The notes beneath the pieces were generated by a model. It did not search any database, was not told where the DNA came from, and saw only the letters and a list, made by a program, of their open reading frames with translations. The translations under genes were made by a program, and so were the position numbers. A stretch of DNA of 64,000 nucleotides from Tausonia pullulans (taxonomy: Eukaryota > Basidiomycota > Tremellomycetes > Cystofilobasidiales > Mrakiaceae): positions 744,001 through 808,000 of the forward strand of contig OX637620.1 of the NCBI GenBank assembly GCA_951802195.1. Reading direction: 5' to 3'. Shown piece by piece: positions 9,694 to 21,892 of this stretch; positions within the stretch are counted from its first letter, which is position 1; each line of letters begins with the position of its first letter.

Positions 9694-11865
9694 ATGGCGC
9701 CCACCCAAGCCGAGCAACAGGCCCAGGACGACATGGAAAACGACCAGCTTCAGCAGGACGAGGAGGATCTTGAGGGCTACGGTCTGTCCCCCTCCTGCCT
9801 CCCCCCCCCCCCCCTCCCCCACTCGCAGTTGCTCCCATTCGTCAACCCACCTGTCGACGATTGTCCTGGACCAAGCTGATCTTTCCCCCCTGCTTCAGCC
9901 TCTTCCTCCCCTCCGAGCTCGACCCAGACCTCGACCCTCACTTGGATCGTTCGTCCAGCGCGCTCCGCCTCTACTCTCCCGTGGCTGCACGCGTCCGCAT
10001 CGTCGGTTGACTCGGCTGACTCGCTCGCTTTCTCATCCGCTGTAGACGTGGTTCACCTCACTCCCTGGCCACGAATATTTCTGCGAGGTTGCCGAGGAGT
10101 TTATCGAGGACGACTTCAACCTGACAGGTCGGTCCTTCCCCTACACGCGTTCGGCGGTTTCGTCGTCCCGTCGTCTGTCGCGTCTGCTGGCCGGCCCAAG
10201 GAGCCAGGCCTCGTCACCGACAGCGAGTCGCACAGCACAGCGGGTCTTTCCATCAGCATCAAACATAATCGATGCTGCCCGAGCTGCTGCTGCTGCCGCT
10301 GGACCGGACGTGACGACAACGCGGTCGAACACAAGCCTTGCCGCAGGACTCGAGCGCTAACGACCCCTCGCTGCTTTCATATCTTCAGGTCTCCAGGCCC
10401 AGATTCCGTTTTGGAAGGAGGCCCTTGAGATGGTTCTCGATGTCGAGCCCGGTGAGCGCATTTCCCTATCCACGCGCTCGGCCGAGGGCATGCCGCGATC
10501 GACGCGCTATCGCTGACTCATCCATCCTCTTCTCCCGTTCTTCCTTGACACACAGAGGAGGACTCGCTGAAGATCCCCGATGTGTCCATCGTCGAGTCAT
10601 CGGCCGAGCTCCTGTACGGTCTCGTCCACCAGCGGTACATCTTGACCCGGCAAGGTCTTCAAGCTATGGTTAGTAATGCTCACTCGCTAGAGGTACGGCC
10701 TTGAGTCCCCTCTGACGGGCGCTACGATGCTCTCCTTCAAACGCCGTTTCCAGGCGAGCAAGCAGTTTGGCTGCTGTCCACGGTTCTACTGCCACGCTAC
10801 CGCCGTCGTCCCGGGCGGTCGATCCGATCTCCCCGGACTTGACACCGTCAAGCTCTACTGCCCTAATTGCGGTGACATTTATAGCCCACCAAGCAGCCGA
10901 TTCCAGGGAGTCGACGGTGTGTTCAGTTGCTGTGCCTCTACTCCTTGGGCCAGGGCTTCATCTAACTATCAATCTCTCTTCTAGGTGCCTTCTTTGGAAC
11001 CACCTTCCCTCACCTCTTCTTCCAGACTTATCGCGAGCTTTTCCCTGCGCCCTTCTGCCCTCCCTCGACGTCCTCCTCCTCCATGACTGTCATTCGCACG
11101 GGTTCGTCCGCTGCTGCGAGCTCCTCTACGATCTCCCTTCAGGCTGAGTCCACCACTGCCGTTGGCGGCGCGGCGTCCACAGCCCCGGCGTTCCGCAACC
11201 CGGATCCATACGGAGGCCAGAAGGCACCTTTTGGCGAGGTCTACGCTAAGCGTATTTACGGCTTTCGCGTCTCGGAGCGGGCTCGATCAGGGCCGAGGAT
11301 GGCGTGGTTGAGGATGCGACCGACGGCGCCCGAGGAGCTGGACAAGGTGGACTGGAGGGGTCGGTGGATCGGCGGTGGGCCTGGAGAGGATGGCGATGAG
11401 GATGAGGAGGGAGGCGAGGGGGGGCGGGGAGAGGCGGGCGATCTCTTTGACGGTGACAAGGACGACGTTGAAGACGGCGAGGGGAGCGAGTCAGAGGAGG
11501 AGGATGGTGAGTTGTATGCTTCCTGGTCTCTCCGCGTCCTTGAGTGTGACTGACGACTCTCGGTGTTTTCAGCCCCTGTGGCCCCCTCGGGCCCGATGAA
11601 GAAGGCCGCTGCTTCCATCTCTACTACTGGCGTCGCAGGTCGACAACTGCCAGTCACTACCGTCGACTCTGATTCGGAGGACGACTCGGCGCTCGACACG
11701 CCCGTGCCCTTCCCCTCGTCGGCAAATGCCATGCTCCGCGCTCGTCGCATGAACCAAAAGTCGAAGGCTGCTACAGCCCCGAGCAGGTGGGTTCTCCGAG
11801 ACTCGGCGACGTTGGTGGCTGCTGAGGGCAATGGTGGGCATGAGGCTGTGAGGGTGGTGATTTGA
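9694..11865 (+). CDS. Casein kinase 2 regulatory (beta) subunit
   Basis: Regulatory subunit of the tetrameric Ser/Thr kinase CK2. The first exon encodes MAPTQAEQQAQDDMENDQLQ with an acidic stretch. The second (9899-9948) ends TLTWI and joins to TWFTSLPGHEYFCEVAEEFI, then EDDFNLTG, the family signature. Next come LQAQIPFWKEALEMVLDVEP and VESSAELLYGLVHQRYILT. The zinc-binding dimerisation site follows as CCPRFYCHATAVVPGGRSDL and VKLYCPNCGDIY, with four cysteines in two CPxxxC/CPxC pairs. A further exon gives AFFGTTFPHLFFQTYRELFP. The C-terminal half is longer than in yeast, with an acidic Glu/Asp/Gly tract and a Ser-rich end WVLRDSATLVAAEG. Six or more introns; intron 1 holds a run of 14 C (9801-9814). 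Confidence 0.95.
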
Positions 11866-12283
11866 GGTGGACCGGCTCTCTTTCTCTTTTCGGGTGAGAT
11901 TTCGCCTTCAAGAGGCTCCTCCTATCTTTGTCTCCCCTCCCTATTCCTTTACTCTCTTCATGATCCCTCATTTTTGCACTCTATCGCTTTTCTAGTCTCT
12001 CGTTCTCAATGATGGATTTTGGTCTGCGAGTTACCTGTCGTCAGTCTTGTCTAGCAAAATATGGTCACACTGTGACAAAAAGCTTTATTGCTTCAGGCCT
12101 AGAGAAGGATCGTCCGACATTTATTTCATTATTCTACCCAAGGACTGAGAGAGATCTGCAAGGAGACAGGTCGCCACCAAAAGGGCGAGCTCATCCGCAT
12201 CGACCACCTAGCACTGCGAGTCCGAATCCCAACGGGACTCACCCCGCGTCCGTCCGTCCAACCTTTACAAACACCCCCTTCCG
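11866..12283. other. Spacer between CK2 beta and pop1
   Basis: About 420 bases in tandem orientation, holding the CK2 beta 3' end and the pop1 leader. A perfect 6-base inverted repeat (gtcaca-c-tgtgac) sits near 12063-12075. Nothing else was seen. Confidence 0.4.
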
Positions 12284-15200
12284 ATGCCTCCACGTCGACG
12301 CCCCGGTGCGTCCTCTTCGGCGGGCACCTCGAACGGCAAACCCCAGACTTCGACGAGTCATAAACGGTCCCGGTTGCTCGCCGGCCGCCAAATCAACGGA
12401 GGAAGCGGCGGCAGCGGCGGAGGGAAGGGTAAGGGCAAGCAGGCCCGCCCGCCAAGCACGGTCGCGGCTGGGAGGGGCAGCATGCTAGCCGTCAGCAGTA
12501 CGTGCGAGATGTATCGATTTAGTTGTGACCCCGTGGAGAACGGCAGGGGTGTTAGCGACTAACTCTGTCGTTGCTCGATCGTAGGCGCGGCTGGTCTTCC
12601 TGGAGCTGTTGACGTCGAGAAGTTTGCCCTGGTTCGTCTTGGCCGACCTCTTCCTTTGACTAACTGCAGATATGCTGATTAGAAGTATGTTCTATAGGCA
12701 CGCTCCTTTGAGGTCGAAGCAATGAAGACGGCGATGAAGACGGCCTTGTGCGTTCTTGTCCAAAGAGACAGGCGCGTCGTCGTTGTGACCTACAGATTGA
12801 CATGCATCTCGCTTTTTCCTTCTCTTCTATCATATCGTCCTACTGGCTCCTCGACGAATAGCGATTCTTCCACCAAGCGTGCTTTCCAGACGCTCCCCCG
12901 CCACCTCCGCCGTCGCGCGGCTTCCCACAACGCACGACGCGTCCCAGGCAGACTTCGAGCAAAGGCGGCTTCCGAGGCTCGTCCTTCGCTCTTGCGATCG
13001 AGCCAGACGTCGACTGGTTGCTGAGACTCATTGATTTTATATGTGCCAGATTGATCCGAAGACGGCGCCTGAGCCGAAGCACTACCCCAAACGCAAGATC
13101 TCGATGAAGACGGGCCTCACACGTACAGCGAAGCTCCGACGAAGACAAAGTCCGTCGCCCAGACCTTATATTAGCTCTCAGCCACTGACGATGATGGTCT
13201 CCTCTTCACGTAGAGACGAAGGCCTGGTTAGAGACGCACATCTGGATGGCTAAGCGCATGCACATGATTAACATCTGGGGATTTCGCCTTGTGAGTATCA
13301 ATTGTCGAAGTACATTCCGTTCCAAGCTCATTTAGTGCTTCTCTCTCAGGCCCATCGTCCCACCGAAAAGGCTTTCCGGCCTTCTCATCGTGCAGCCATC
13401 CATGGGGCCATCCTCACAGACGTTTCATACTTCTCGCTTCTCGAGCTAGAAGGAGAGGAACCCGTCCTGGAACGCGTGCTGAGGCGCGTCTCTGCCGAGG
13501 TCTGCTGGGGCAATAGGTGCGCGGCCTCCCTGTACTCCCTCTATTTCTGGCCCATGTTGTAATACTCTGACGCATGCACATTCGCTCTTCTTGTTCATCA
13601 GGTACTCTCCAGGGTCAAGGCAGGCGACGACGACGCTCCATCTTCCTTCCGCCTACCCTCTAGGACTTCTTTGCCCTGCCACAGTCCTCTGGTGCCCCCA
13701 TCCATCCTCTCCTTCGAACTCGATCGACGCCAATTCCGCCTCTTCTTCCACTGTCCCCGAGCCTCGCCGCCAAGTCTGGATCCGCTTCCACCCCGGGTCG
13801 CACGCCGAGGTCTGGGGAGCCCTCCGTGCCTCCATCGGCGCCACACTTGAGGAAATCCGCGCCGAGCGCGCTTTCATCCCCGGCAATTGCGACACCGCTG
13901 CTCAGGGTAAAGGAAAGGGTCGAGGGGGCACTGAGCAGGAGACGACCGTCGGTCTAAGCGACATCCGACAGACGGTGAATGCGCTCGAGTTCATCGGGCC
14001 CAAGGCGGCGAGGGTGCTCAAGGGTGCTCTTGGTGGGCTCGTGAGGAGCGAGGACAGGGCGGAGATGAAGGAGATCTGGGCGAACTTCGCCGATGTCCGG
14101 ACGGCTGGAGCGCTTCCTGAGGGGATGGTGCTCGGAATGAAAATCTACGACCCTCGACTCAGGTGAGTCTGGTTCTCCCCATCGAGGCGATGAGCTCTTG
14201 CTGAGATGCTCTTTCATTCTCACTCCAAAGCTACCCTCCGACGAACCCTAAAGACGTGACTGCAACTAATTCGGGACAGACACCGGCTTGGACGCACCAG
14301 CCGAGCCCAACGCTTGCTCGGAACGAGCTATGGGACGGTGAACTGAGGCGCACGATTAATCGGAAACAATTCAAAAAGGTCGAACTCGACCAGAGGCGGC
14401 ACAAGGTGGGATCTTATTCTCGTCTCCTTGTCTCGCCGCTTCTGGATCAACCTGACATGCGCATCATTTGCTTTTCCAGCTCGGTCAGCCGGGCAAGCCT
14501 CTCCGCGCCCTCGCGCAAGATGCTCGTGTCCCGCTCATGCTCGTCCAGACCTCGCTCGCGCCTCCCGACGGGTCACCCTCGTCGTCCCAATATGCCCAGC
14601 ACGGTTTCACCCTCTTTCTCCCCGCAGGCTGGGCCCAGGCGTTCCTTTCCTCGCTTGTCTTCACGGGTACCCGCGTTGGTGGCCTCCGAGAGCGGCAAGC
14701 CAGGGCGTTCGAGAGTGGGGCCGGGTCGTTCCCGGAAGATTGGGCAGGGACACGGGCGAGTGGTCGATGGTGGGATGAGCAGGAGCAGGGGCGGAAGGAG
14801 CGATGGGCAAGGAAGCCGCCGGCAAAGAGGCCGCAGTGGATGAGCCTGGGTTGGGCGGAAGAGGGATCGGGACAGCCTGGGAACAGTCCATGGAAGCCTG
14901 ACTGGGAGACGCTTGTTCGTCGGACATTGGTTGACGATGAGGAGGCGGTGGCCCTCAACGAGGACACGCCGGAACCTTGGCTACTTCGTCTTCCTGGAGG
15001 ACTTGCTGGCCTCCTCCCCCGGCTACTCCTCGCGTCGTTCACCGACGATACCGGCGCATCGGTTGTCTTTACTCTTCTCGAAACGCTCAACGTCCTTCGG
15101 AAGCGCCGCAACCTTTCGCCCTTGGCCTTCGGTGATGGACGCCGACTTCTCGCCGGAGCGCTCGTACGCGTGAGTGTTGAGATGCTCGGTAGAGGCGTTG

Positions 15201-15685
15201 CAGGCGAGGTTGGACCAATCTACGTCTTAGATGGCGAGGGAGAGGGAGAGGAGGAGGTCAGGTGGAGGGAGGCGTTTGCAGGAGGGAAAAACGGGCGGGA
15301 CATGGACCACGACGAGGAGGTGAGCAGACTTGCTCTCTGTCTCTCCTTGCTTCTCTGACTGACGTCTCTCTTCTCTCCGGACTCTTGCTTTCAGGCCGAG
15401 TCAGCCTATATCCCTCCCCCTTCATCTATTGTCGGCTACCAAACCTCAGGAGCCTTCTCTCTCGCCCGCGGACGCGGACACGGCATCGGTGCCGTATGCC
15501 TAACGACTCTCCTCACGCTCATGCAGAAGGACTTCAAAGCAGGCCGGCTCCGACCGGTCGTCGGTCGTGGTCAGGGAGGAGAGACAACATATACCTCGGT
15601 AGACGGAGAACTGCTCAACCTCGTCAAGGTCCGGGCACGGGAGAGTCGAGTGCCGAGGGCGGCGGTGCTACGTGTCTTGGATTGA
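12284..15685 (+). CDS. pop1: RNase P / RNase MRP protein subunit Pop1
   Basis: Largest protein of nuclear RNase P (tRNA 5' end cutting) and RNase MRP (rRNA processing). The ATG at 12284 gives MPPRRRPGASSSAGTSNGKP and a basic Gly-rich start. Next come LPGAVDVEKFALARSFEVEA and the POP1 signature KRAFQTLPRHLRRRAASHNA, RRVPGRLRAKAA. Then follow ETKAWLETHIWMAKRMHMIN and IWGFRLAHRPTEKAFRPSHR, HGAILTDVSYFSLLELEG. The POPLD region includes FTLFLPAGWAQAFLSSLVFTG and later SARPW-type segments. The end is VKVRARESRVPRAAVLRVLD, as in other Pop1 C-termini. About nine introns. Pop1's enzyme would be expected to cut the 5' side of the permuted tRNA at 7729-7812; that link is inference. Confidence 0.93.
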
Positions 15686-15925
15686 TACGATGTCTAGAAG
15701 GAAGGGCTCACCTTTGAGAGACTGCGCATGTGAACGCTGCTTCCAAATCAGGCGAGTTTTTTGAGATTCAGCGTCGAGTTGTCATAGGGAATTGTTTCAC
15801 TAGGGAATACTCTATCTCAAGAGATAAACCTCGGAGAAACGAGAAGCGATGACGCGCCGATCGGGTGCAACCGAAGGACGCGCCGCGAGAACGTCAACAT
15901 CCATCGCATCTGCCTTCTTCCCATT

Positions 15926-17720
15926 ATGGTTCTCTCACTTCTGCGCCAGTCGAGCGCAGTCGTACTCATACTTTCTTTGGGATTCATCGCCAACGCTCTT
16001 CTCGTCGTTGCGCTCGTCGTCCATTTCTTCGACCAGAACGCTGCCTGGGAAGTCGCGTGCTTCGCCGCGTGAGTCTCACCTTGTTTCCTCGCGCTGCACT
16101 CGCACTCCGAGAAAGGACGCTGAAGATGTCAAATCTGGCACAGAGACGGTCTCTGGAGACCGATGCAGGTGAGCCCTTCATCGTAGACGACAGGGGAGGG
16201 CGGGGGGCAAGAGACGACCTCTGAACGAACGAGCTCTCTACCGATTGCAGCGGATCTTTGAGGTCAATCGGAACGGAGAATCGGCCCTTACCTTCTCCGG
16301 AGACGAAGTGTGAGCTGATGTCGCGACATCTTAGCAGAAAACCTCGCTTTGCAGTCCTGACACACGTATGCTTGCCTTACGCCAGCCCGAAACACGAGAG
16401 CGCGATCGTCATTTGTGCATCCTTACACTGCTGCCTCAATGTTGCCAACCAAAGGCTGATTCTTTCGGGATCAGGCAACCATCAGTCGTACAATGACTAC
16501 TTGCACATCCAAGCGCTTGCCATTCGATTAGGCATGCTTGGGCGGTGCCGCTGTGAGTCGCATTATGGCCGCCGCTTTCTCTCTGTCTATTTCTGATCTG
16601 TCTGTCTGTCTTGTCCCTATCACGAGACTTCGCCAAAAAGGAGGTCAGCCGAAACGGGGTTTTCTCAGATGCGTTCTCTTGCACTCATCTCTGCTTTTCG
16701 TGCTTCAGCTCGTCTGGAAGCTACCCTTCTTCGGCATCTCGCTCTGGCTCATCGGCATGATCCTCATCGATCGTCGGTGGACAGATGACGAGCATCGGAT
16801 CCGCGAAACATTCAAGCATGTCAGCGAAGGCAAGAAGAGACCCGTCTGGGTCATCTCGTACCTCGAAGGTTTGTCATTTGCCTTGACACTTAGGCGGCAG
16901 GATGTCGGATTAAGCCAATCTCACTAGGTACACGCAAGACCGAAAAGAACATACTCAAGAGCCAAGAATTTTCACGTCAGAAGGGCAAGCCCGTCCTTGA
17001 CGAGGTGGGCTCTGTCGTGAGTGGCGTGGAAGGACAGCACTACTGACATAGAGGCGCTCATACTGCAGGTTCAGTTCCCTCGGACTAAGGGCTTCGTGGC
17101 GACTGTCCAGGGCGAGCAGGACCTAATTTGACCCTCAGGTTTCCATGCTGATCATCTCACCCTTTCAGGCCTTCGTGGATCGCACGTCCAGGTCGTCTAC
17201 GATCTCACGCTTGTCACCTATTCACCCAAGGATGGCTTCCAGGTGAGGCCATAATTGTGTACTCTCGCACTCAGCAACGACCGCTGATTTGCCCGAATAT
17301 CTCCTAATCCCCAGTCTCCATTGTCTATGGCTGACCTGTACGGTTGCCCCGACCTTGCGCGCGCAGGATGGAAGTTCCACCTCCACGTCAGGCGGTTCGT
17401 CATTGGCCTTCTCCAGGTGGCAGCTTGCTTCGCCTCTGTTCTCATCCATCCATCCATTCAGCACCCTGATCAAGGATCTACCTGAGGAGCCAGAAGCGCT
17501 CGCTCTCTGGGTCGAGCAGACTTGGGTCAATAAGGATCGCGTGCTCAAGGTCTGTCCTTTCGATCGCTCATCAACGATAAGTGCGCTTGCTGATCTACAT
17601 AGCGAACGAGTGCAGGAGATGCGCACCAAGTGGACGGACACTTCGATCCTTAAGGAGCAAGGCTCCGGGGTCCGCGCATGGCCGTACTGGGGTGGGCGTG
17701 AGACGAAGAAGCAGGCTTGA
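15926..17720 (+). CDS. Lysophospholipid acyltransferase (PlsC domain, AGPAT/Cst26 type)
   Basis: Membrane enzyme moving an acyl group from acyl-CoA to a lysophospholipid. The start ATG (15926) leads into a hydrophobic segment, VVLILSLGFIANALLVVALV. An exon with RIFEVNRNGESALTFSGDE follows. The catalytic HX4D motif is NHQSYNDYLHIQALAIRLG. Then come VWKLPFFGISLWLIGMILID and the second motif YLEGTRKTEKNILKSQEFSR, then PRTKGFVATVQGLRGSHVQV. The C-terminal part has DLARAGWKFHLHVRRF and LPEEPEALALWVEQTWVNKD, and it ends WPYWGGRETKKQA. The combination EGTR...PRTKGFVAT is typical of the AGPAT3/4/5, LCLAT and yeast Cst26 group. Many short introns. Converges with the Mpv17-like gene, 182 bases between stops. 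Confidence 0.85.
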
Positions 17721-17902
17721 CAAAGCGCAAGGCGGAAAGAGCGGAGGCAGTCACAACATGCTTGATTCCTGCTTATTGGGACATCGAAGCTCGCAGGCCT
17801 ATACATCCACTGAAAATCATTGATGACAGCGAGTAAAAGCTAAGACACGACATGCGTCCCTTCCCTCTCCTCTCTGAGAGAGATCGCAGATCCAATCTCT
17901 CA

Positions 17903-19363
17903 TCACTGGCTTTTTTCGGCCTTAGACTTGGCCTCCGCCTCGGCGGCAGCACGGATAGCGGCGTGACGCTTCTTCTTGAGGCTATGGTGGAAGGAGAGGC
18001 AGGGAGTGAGCGGTGAAATCGAGAGACAAGAAGTGGGTTGGGCAGATCCATCACGCACAGAGTCTGCGCGCCAAGACCGACGGAGAACTGGACGAAAACG
18101 CCCCAGAGAGCCCAAAGGTCGACAGGAAGGACTGAAGACCCGGTAAGCAGGCTTTAGTAGTTGGTATTGCTTTTCGGATTGCAATAATGGAGAGCACCCA
18201 CGCTTTGTGGCAATTATCATCGAGATGGGCTGGATGATAAGCGTCGCCTTATAGATCTTGGGCCAACCCATGCGAACGATGCCCTCGATCTGGGGGTATG
18301 AGCGCGCACCGCCGATGTAGGCGAGCGCAAGGACTACGCATCGAGAGGAAGATTTTCAAAATCAACAAGGTGCAGTACGAGGTAGGTGAGCTGAGGGAGG
18401 ACATACCGTAGACGAGGGACTCGATCGGTGCCTGAACACCGAGTCCGACAGCGAGACCGGTGAGTCCAGCCCGCTTTGGGTTCGAGGTGAGCGCCTTGGG
18501 GATAAGAAGCGCAGAGAGTTTGGAGAGGAGGAGAGGGAGATAGTCTGAAGATGGTACAACGTAGGGTGTCAGTAGCGATAGGATCTCTATCGGACCAGCT
18601 GTTCGCGAGATGTTGGGTAAAGCACTCACGCTTCATCTGTAACCCGGCGAGATGCAATGAATATATGCAGAAGCGAGATATTAATAATCAGCCTCGCTCT
18701 CGTGTCCTCCATAAAGGAAACAAGGCGTATAAGGAGGCAGAAGGGCCATGCGACCCTCGGCCATATCCTTCTTCCACTTCCGATCGATATCTACTCGCTC
18801 ACACTGCTACACCATCCTGGAGTTCATTGGACTCACCGGTCCCGAAATTAATCCTCCGTAAGCTGCCATAAGGAGGGCTTTCTTGTCGGTCGCCTCCTTG
18901 CTGACGGCGCAAGCAACGCGCGAAACGCGGTGGACCTTCTCGGAGGATGACGCGGCAAGGAAGGACTTTGCTTCGGCTTCAACCTTGTTAACTGAAGGTG
19001 CCGGGCGGGCGAGGTAGGTTGAGATGACCGCCTGCAGGTAGTAGGACAGGGCTGGTTTGGAAATGCAGTGAGGTAGGAAGAAAGGCCGGAGATGCGCGAA
19101 GGAACGTCGGGGAGTAAGAAAGTCGAATGAGAGAAGCAAGGCCGATCGAGCAAGAGCGAGAGCAGCAATGAGCAAAGCAGCTCTTGGCCAGCGAAAAAAA
19201 AAAGAACTGGCTGTAGCTGACCAAGAGTGATTGACTTCGTAAGAAGCGGGTTGGAGACGAGGCGCTGGAGGTACGCCTGGAGAAGCCGTTGGGTCACGGG
19301 TAGCGGGAGGGGAAGGGCCTGGGAACCAGTCCGGGTGACGTTGGAGGCCGGGGAAACACTCAT
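17903..19363 (-). CDS. Mpv17/PMP22-family membrane protein
   Basis: Small four-helix membrane protein of the peroxisomal or mitochondrial inner membrane family. The ATG at 19363 gives MSVSPASNVTRTGSQALPLP, then RLLQAYLQRLVSNPLLTKSI, the usual YLQxLxxxPLLTKxxT start. The second part has ATDKKALLMAAYGGLISGPV, containing the signature GGLISGP. Later exons give YLPLLLSKLSALLIPKALTS, KRAGLTGLAVGLGVQAPIES, then MGWPKIYKATLIIQPISMII and VDLWALWGVFVQFSVGLGAQ. The C-terminus is basic and helical (LLKKKRHAAIRAAAEAEAKS). The family's WxxWP and N-P-x-x-Q points are only partly kept (WPKIYKAT), so the exact branch is open. Peroxisomal PMP22 is as likely as mitochondrial Sym1. Confidence 0.8.
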
Positions 19364-20260
19364 ATCTGGAGAGGGAGGATAGAGGAGAAGAGAACGTTTA
19401 GATGGACGAATGAAGGTTGGACGAGGAATGGAAGAGGGGTGAGCCGAGCCGGTAAAGTGACCGAGGGAAACGAAGTCATGGGGGCGGACACCCCACTTCA
19501 TCGGCAACAACTCGGCCCGAATCCGGAGGGAAGAGGAAGAAAGAGGGAAGGACAAGGAGAACGAAAAGGAGATGAGAGACCGAATCGTATGTGTGGGAAA
19601 GCCTTAAGCCTTCATCTTGAGAGATTGATAGGATCCAGTCAGGATTGGTCGACAATCTAGGGAAAGGGGCACGCAGTTCACCTGGCTACTCGCTGGCAAT
19701 TTCACGCTGCGACACACTCATCAGTTCCAGTTCAGTGCCTTGAAAGAGGAGACCGAGGAGAAAGCTGAGGCAGCAAAAAAACAAGCTATCGGCTTCCTTT
19801 GACACAAGGTAGTCTTCCGCTCCATGCAAGGCCTGCCTGGGCGGAAGACCCTCGTCTGAAACCATTGTCGCAACGAACAGGTTGCGCCGGGTCGTCAACC
19901 TCTTAGATTGCCATCTGAGTAAAAAAAAAGTTCTTTTTACGACCAGGATATTGTGCTCCTCCTCCTCTCCTCTTCTTTATTTCTGACCGCCACCTGTTCT
20001 TTCTTCGTTCCCTTAGTCTTCCTTCACCGAGCTGTCCTCGACCCTTCTATCCTTCTTCGCTTACTCGATCTCTTTCGTCGTTTCCCTCTTCAATAACTTC
20101 TTCCACTCCCACTCGCTCTTCTCGCAGTAAATAACATTAAAATTATTGGAGACAAGTAAGGAGAACGGCCTCAGTGCATTTGACTGTCCGTTGCTTGCTC
20201 GAGTCGCTCTCACTTGAGCGGCTGTTCTCTTGCTCTTTCGATGTCCCCATTGCGAACTCC
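19364..20260. other. Spacer with a pyrimidine-rich leader-like block
   Basis: No gene could be supported. A CT-rich block at about 19960-20130 looks like the leader of a plus-strand gene and precedes the decayed cupredoxin-like gene. Confidence 0.35.
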
Positions 20261-21321
20261 ATAAGCAGCCTACAATTCAGCCAAAATTACAGCTGCCGAT
20301 GGAGGCCTCGACCTTATTATATTCTCTCATCGAGCTAGTGAGTTTCTCATACTCTCGGCGGATACCCTCCAGAACGCAGAGACGGCCGGGCCAAGTATGC
20401 AGCAGACTAACCACTATCTGTTTCGGAAGGCGTTGAACCTCTTGCAGCACCGTCACTCAATCGATCTTCGGCCCCCTTTAGTGGCACTGAATACCCCGGA
20501 GGAGAGTAGCTCACTGAGTACTTTCCACCAGCTTGCATCGCCGATTACGCTGAGGGCTCGTTCAGCAGCGGCTTCATCCCCGCGGCCGACGATGCAATCA
20601 TCTTCGAGTCCGAAGTCCTGGAGTAAGACACGAGTCCCTTCAAAGTGCTAATGCAAGGTCCTCCTTCTTGGTGTTCAGGGACCCCAAGGCAGAATCGGCA
20701 TGATCGACTCCAGTGCGTCCCTCAATGATGACGACTTCGAAAAAGATCCATTATCTCAAACCACACCTCTTCTTCAATCAACGATATCGATTTTTCAAGC
20801 GGCGCGCTCAAGCAGCAGATGACTTGAGCTGGTCTGCTCATCGTTGAGCTGGAAACCGCTACTATCGTCGCCGCTGCTGCGAGTGCCTCGATACGCCTTA
20901 AACATCTAGTTAGGGGATTTCTCGAGCTGGCCATCGAGGTCTGTTGTATACAGGAGGCCATGAACTCTACCGCCCTGGCCGCCGCGGTTGGTTCGACCAC
21001 TGCCACCTCCGGTTCCGCCACTAGGGTTGCCGTCTCGGGTAAGTTTATACACTTACAAAATTGTCGAGTATACTAAGGAGGGTTGTTTTCATCTCTCTTC
21101 TCTGGAATCCACAGAAGCCAGCGCTGCCGCGAGCGCAAGCGCGTCCGCCAAGCCTGCTTCTGATGCCAGGTGCGTCGTTCCTTAAGCTTAAGGTCCTTGT
21201 GAAATAACAAGACTGGCTGTGCTTTCGTACTTGAAAGCAGTCAGTGCTAACGCTACCGCTCCTCTTGGCTTTGCGCTCGTCGGCGCTGCCGCTGTCTTTG
21301 AATTTAAGGGAGAGGGATAGT
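20261..21321 (+). pseudogene. Decayed cupredoxin-like gene with a GPI-anchor-type tail
   Basis: Fragments in order on the plus strand recall fungal secreted cupredoxins: YNSAKITAADGGLDL near 20270, then TEYFPPACIADYAEGSFSSG and FIPAADDAIIFESEVLE at about 20518-20622. The second piece matches the family pattern TxSTFxxxC...GGFDSGF. Next is RIGMIDSS near 20690-20710, like HCxxGMVGVIN. An Ala/Ser-rich tail follows in apparently clean exons: GSTTATSGSATRVAVS, EASAAASASASAKPASDAS, then NATAPLGFALVGAAAVFEFK before a stop at 21319-21321, like a GPI signal. The core fragments lie in different frames without credible splice sites between them, and no signal peptide or start was found, so the core looks broken while the tail is less damaged. 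Assignment rests on short pieces. Confidence 0.35.
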
Positions 21322-21892
21322 TACGACATTTTCTTTCTATATATATATTTTACATATTACACGATGCAATCTTGAATGACTGGTGGGGCACTACTGCGAT
21401 AAGAGTGGACTTTGGGGATTGAACAGCGTGATCTCGAAATTATCTACTCAGTGACGGACCGAGAAGAAGAAACGACGGGAGAGTGGGAATTCTCAGGACA
21501 TCGTGAAGGAAGCGAGATACGAAGGGTATGAGGTCAAAACCAGCTCCGAGGAGCGCTTGGTGGGCAAATAGACTGCCGGAAAGGCAGGGAGAAGAGGACA
21601 AACGAAGATGAGAGAAAAGAGGGGAATGGCGTTTGGTAATTGGTGTCGCCCTGCACGGAAAGAGACATGCCTTAATCAGGGACCAGTGCAAGCGTTGGCA
21701 TGACGGGGCGACGAAGACAGACAGCGACCCAACCATCCGCAGGCCTTAAAAAGAGTTTTTGCGATGATATGAGAGAAGACTGTTGGTATTTTGACATATG
21801 ATCGTTGGAAACCCATCGCACAGAATACACCCCGTGGCCCATCCAGTTCGGCATGTTGGTCGATTAGACGATCTGTGCAAAAGGGCGTCGCA

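Noticed and set aside
12063-12075. Inverted repeat gtcaca-c-tgtgac
   Set aside because: Too short to claim a function; noted only in the spacer entry.
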